Below, one piece after another: positions 4,834 to 7,484 of a stretch of DNA of 7,484 nucleotides. How positions within the stretch are numbered: the first letter of the stretch is position 1; each line of letters starts with the position of its first letter. A model generated the notes under the pieces. The model saw nothing but the letters and a program-made list of their open reading frames with translations, was not told where the DNA came from and ran no database searches. The stretch covers positions 1 through 7,484 of the forward strand of contig JAKQQP010000379.1 of assembly GCA_029564115.1 (NCBI GenBank), read 5' to 3'. Position numbers and translations under genes: made by a program. Source of the stretch: Candidatus Rifleibacteriota bacterium. Lineage in GTDB: Bacteria > Riflebacteria > Ozemobacteria > Ozemobacterales > Ozemobacteraceae.

Positions 4834-6635
4834 AAAAGCGCAGCGGTCTGACTCTTCTTGAATTAACGATCGGCATGTTCCTGATTGCCGGTGCTGCGGT
4901 AATTTATCTTCAGTCAATGCAGTCATCGAAAAAGAAAAACGAATTTTACTCAGAGCACTTCATTGCCTCGATAATGGCGGCAAAAGTAGTTGAAGCCTGC
5001 TTTCAGGAAACCGAGATAAATCCATACGGCATAGAGGCCCTGGGCCTGGCCGACGAGAACGGCAAACCCTTCAAGTTTTCGACAATGGTCACAGAAGGAC
5101 AGACCACTTTTTTCAAACAGCCCGAAATCAACAAGGAAACAACTCCGTTTCTATACAATATGTTTCAGAAGGATTTCATGCTGAACATAACGACTGATGA
5201 ATCAAGCAGCCGGCATTTTACGCTCAATACCGCCTTTAAATGGAAAGCCAACACCGGGCCGGGCAGTTTTAACTATCTCTGCCGTTTTCCGGGTTTTTCA
5301 CCCAAAAAAGAAATCATAACCACCTTTGCTTTTCCAGAAGACAAGCTTGAAAAGAAAGTGGTTGAACGCATTTTTGAAGAAAAAAACAAAAACCTCGGCG
5401 CAATAGTAAGCTCTCCTGCCGCCCGCGAGGTTTCTCTCGCCACCGGCCGCATTTACTTTACCTGCGCCGGCATGCTGTCAGCCGCCCAGTTCAAAACGGC
5501 CATGGAAAAAGCGGAAACCATTGGCAGCGAACCGCACGCGCCCACTTCTGCAAAATTTTTCGAAGGTACAGAGCATTATTTTAATATCGCTCGCGACGTT
5601 CTCGATGTGATGGTCTATCTGCAGCCACACATAGAGACCATTAACAAAGATATTAAAACGATCGAATCGATGAACCTGCGCAATCGTTCGCGTCTTGAGA
5701 AGTACATCGTCAATGCCACAATGGGTCTGGATGAAATCAAAAAACTTTTTCTCGTCTGTGTACACGAAGCGGCAAGTCGTTACCGTGCCATGCTCAATGC
5801 CTATTCTGACAATCGTCAGCAACGGGCCCTGATTCAGAGATGCCTCGACATGCACCGACTGATGTTTGTGGCCAGAGAATTCGGCGAAGGCACTTTCAGC
5901 AGCAGCGATGCCAACACAACCATAAAAAGCGAGTATTATGAATTTCTCGCCGACCTTGAAAAATACTTTTCAGATAAAGACCAGACTCTCGCAAGACTTG
6001 CCGCCCAGGAAAAAAAATTCACCCAGAGTGACCTGCTGAAAAAACGTTATTACGCCTGCGACCTGGTCTACAAAATTTTTGCGACGCTCGCCACTCTTAA
6101 AACCAAACTTCCAGAAGTCGACCCCGGCACCCTTGACCCCAGAAGCGATGTAATCGGCAAGCCAATGGGTGACGGCACGCGCAGCGGCGCTCTGACATGG
6201 GCTCGCGACCAGCTTAACGGCGGTACTGGCGAAGGTTTGAACACCAATAATGGCATGAAAACCAGGGACGACGTTTCGGCCTGGAACAACTGGTGTCTTG
6301 CATTTGTGGCGACTGCTTACGGGCGCCGACTGAATGAGCTCAAAGAACTTTCGGCCATCACCAGCTACGAAAATTTCAACCGGGCCGGCAAGATTAAAAC
6401 TGACAAAAAACCACCGGCCGGCGCGATTATGTACACCGGCCCAGTTCCAGGGAATCCTCACGGCCACATCTTCATTGCCACAGGCAAATTCAAAAACAAA
6501 GATCCGATTATCATTACCACAGGTGGACCAGGGCTTGACGGCCTCCACGAAATGCCACTTTCTCAGCTTCTTGCCTGGGCCGGGGGCAAATACCTTGGCT
6601 GGACGCTCCCAAAAGACGCAAAGCAGGAGAATTGA
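4830..6635 (+). CDS. Prepilin-like protein fused to a CHAP/NlpC-P60-type hydrolase domain
   Basis: This 601-aa protein starts at an ATG overlapping the previous stop, with GGAG 7 nt upstream. The N-terminus is a class III signal: leader MKKRSG, then LTLLELTIGMFLIAG with Glu11 as Glu+5 and a hydrophobic helix to about 26. Residues 30 to about 240 are pilin-like or mixed, and about 245-425 are strongly helical. The C-terminus, about 452-598, resembles papain-like CHAP/NlpC-P60 hydrolases: ALTWARDQL, then NNWCLAFVATAYG with probable nucleophile Cys489, PPAGAIMY, and HGHIFIATG with probable catalytic His546. IITTGGPG (561-568) aligns with the ISTD-like segment of relatives, and the domain ends in YLGW (588-591). 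Family members cleave peptidoglycan peptides or amides. The third catalytic residue may be missing, since Gly565 stands where relatives carry Asp. The prepilin signal would place the hydrolase outside the inner membrane, perhaps on a pseudopilus. The fold assignment rests on motif order and spacing read by eye. Confidence 0.85.
   Translation: MKKRSGLTLLELTIGMFLIAGAAVIYLQSMQSSKKKNEFYSEHFIASIMAAKVVEACFQETEINPYGIEALGLADENGKPFKFSTMVTEGQTTFFKQPEINKETTPFLYNMFQKDFMLNITTDESSSRHFTLNTAFKWKANTGPGSFNYLCRFPGFSPKKEIITTFAFPEDKLEKKVVERIFEEKNKNLGAIVSSPAAREVSLATGRIYFTCAGMLSAAQFKTAMEKAETIGSEPHAPTSAKFFEGTEHYFNIARDVLDVMVYLQPHIETINKDIKTIESMNLRNRSRLEKYIVNATMGLDEIKKLFLVCVHEAASRYRAMLNAYSDNRQQRALIQRCLDMHRLMFVAREFGEGTFSSSDANTTIKSEYYEFLADLEKYFSDKDQTLARLAAQEKKFTQSDLLKKRYYACDLVYKIFATLATLKTKLPEVDPGTLDPRSDVIGKPMGDGTRSGALTWARDQLNGGTGEGLNTNNGMKTRDDVSAWNNWCLAFVATAYGRRLNELKELSAITSYENFNRAGKIKTDKKPPAGAIMYTGPVPGNPHGHIFIATGKFKNKDPIIITTGGPGLDGLHEMPLSQLLAWAGGKYLGWTLPKDAKQEN
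6625..6629 (+). promoter_or_regulatory. Shine-Dalgarno AGGAG for the third operon gene
   Basis: AGGAG lies inside the last codons of the hydrolase-fusion gene, 7 nt before the ATG at 6637. Together with the 1-nt gap between stop and start, it supports coupled translation and fixes the start of the gene that runs off the right edge. Confidence 0.7.
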
Positions 6636-6636
6636 A

Positions 6637-7484
6637 ATGCAGAAAAACACCGCGGGTTACGTGTTTCCGCTGATTCTTCTGGCGACGCTGTCAATTTCGT
6701 TTTTTATCATAACCCTTGTACAGCTGCAGTCATCGCACCACAACCAGCTGCAGCACCTCAACAGCTACCAGCAGGCCCTGAATGTCGCCTATTCGGTTAA
6801 CGTCGACGTAACCGGGCAGATTCGTGAAAAACAGTGGGTCAACCGTTTTTTCAAGGGCAAACCGTTTATTAAAACCGGTCAGACACTTTTTGGCACCACA
6901 TACGATATGGCAGTCGAAGACCACGAGCCCGCCAAGTACACCTTCAACGTCAAAATCCGCACCACCATTGGCGATAAACGTAATCTCTTTTACTGGCGCC
7001 AGAGATATGTTCCGAACATGCTCGACTTTACCAGGGTGGTTTTCCCGGTCTTTTTCGGCGAGTTCCCACCCGAAATGTTCGAACCGGCCAAAAAGGCCGA
7101 GATCGACAAACTTGTCGACCAGTCACTTAAAAATGCTGCCGACAACCAGAGCAATCTCGATGAAATAATAAAACGCGTCGCGCAGAAAAACACACCTGAA
7201 GACATTCTCAAAGAGCTTGGTGCACTGCCACCCGGCAAATCTGCCGGTGACCTCAAAGATGCCGCCAAACCCAGACCGGTAGTTGCCAAAGTGCCGACCA
7301 AACCGTCTACTGCTGCCAAACCAAAAATCAGTGAAATCAATGAAGAGATAAAAAGCTATATTGACCCGATCGAGACCACGAATTACCCTGCCACCGGTAA
7401 AATAGTCGAAGACTACTGGAGCGTCATGCTGCGCGACGCTCCATGGGGCAATGTAATCGACAAGATCCCGCCTCTGACTACCGG
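6637..7484 (+). CDS. PilX/GspK-like membrane protein, incomplete at the window end
   Basis: The frame opens at ATG 6637, 1 nt after the previous stop and behind AGGAG, and stays open for 282 codons to the last base. The N-terminus MQKNTAGYVFPLILLATLSI continues as a hydrophobic helix to about residue 30. It resembles prepilin-type leaders with possible cleavage after Gly7, but Leu12 stands where Glu+5 is expected. Lack of that Glu is a known trait of GspK-type minor pseudopilins, and PilX proteins have comparable N-termini. Beyond the helix come a polar Gln/His-rich segment, a mixed domain with aromatic residues (FYWRQRYVPN at about 115-124), a helical charged stretch near 150-190, and a Pro/Lys/Ala-rich linker near 200-230. 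Assignment to the minor-pilin class rests mainly on the N-terminus and the operon position. The body is not recognised. Confidence 0.8.
   Translation, partial: MQKNTAGYVFPLILLATLSISFFIITLVQLQSSHHNQLQHLNSYQQALNVAYSVNVDVTGQIREKQWVNRFFKGKPFIKTGQTLFGTTYDMAVEDHEPAKYTFNVKIRTTIGDKRNLFYWRQRYVPNMLDFTRVVFPVFFGEFPPEMFEPAKKAEIDKLVDQSLKNAADNQSNLDEIIKRVAQKNTPEDILKELGALPPGKSAGDLKDAAKPRPVVAKVPTKPSTAAKPKISEINEEIKSYIDPIETTNYPATGKIVEDYWSVMLRDAPWGNVIDKIPPLTT

Noticed and set aside
5970..6650. Minus-strand frame (226 codons) opposite the hydrolase-fusion gene
   Set aside because: It is antisense to the CHAP-like domain coding region, has no family resemblance, and the plus-strand gene has clear motifs and operon context.

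Overview
The window looks like chromosomal DNA of a bacterium with moderate G+C, probably diderm. Two lines of evidence support this: canonical Shine-Dalgarno sites (AGGAGG, AAGGAG) on several genes, and a cluster of type IV pilus / type II secretion (pseudo)pilin-like genes. No rRNA, tRNA, CRISPR array or mobile element is visible. I cannot assign the taxon. A deep-branching, pilin-rich candidate phylum is a guess only.

Left half, minus strand (about 3270 down to 1). Three genes are packed like an operon. First is a secreted LysM protein with a Lys/Glu/Thr-rich linker (2176-3270). Next is a SNF2-family helicase/translocase (19-2160), whose ribosome binding site overlaps the LysM stop codon. 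Last are the first codons of a third gene (1-29), which starts inside the helicase 3' end behind a perfect AGGAGG and runs off the window. A separate minus-strand gene (3383-3913) encodes a small single-pass membrane protein with a predicted coiled coil and an NPF-containing tail.

Middle (3914-4251). This is a 338-bp divergent intergenic region. Each flanking gene has a good -10 box exactly 11 nt upstream of its ATG and no Shine-Dalgarno site, so both mRNAs are predicted to be leaderless or nearly so. Upstream of the rightward -10 lies a cluster of CCCATA/TATGG half-sites that looks like a regulator-binding array.

Right half, plus strand (4252-7484). A tight operon has junctions of a 4-nt ATGA overlap and then a 1-nt gap. 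It encodes a PilW/GspJ-like prepilin (4252-4833), a 601-aa prepilin-like protein with a C-terminal CHAP/NlpC-P60-type cysteine hydrolase-like domain (4830-6635), and a PilX/GspK-like membrane protein (6637 to beyond the window end). The last is an open reading frame with no stop inside the window.

The most interesting object is the pseudopilin-hydrolase fusion. It suggests that a pilus or pseudopilus minor component carries its own peptidoglycan- or amide-cleaving domain. It could open the wall for pilus passage or act on a target outside the cell. The flanking minor-pilin-like genes suggest the three products assemble together.
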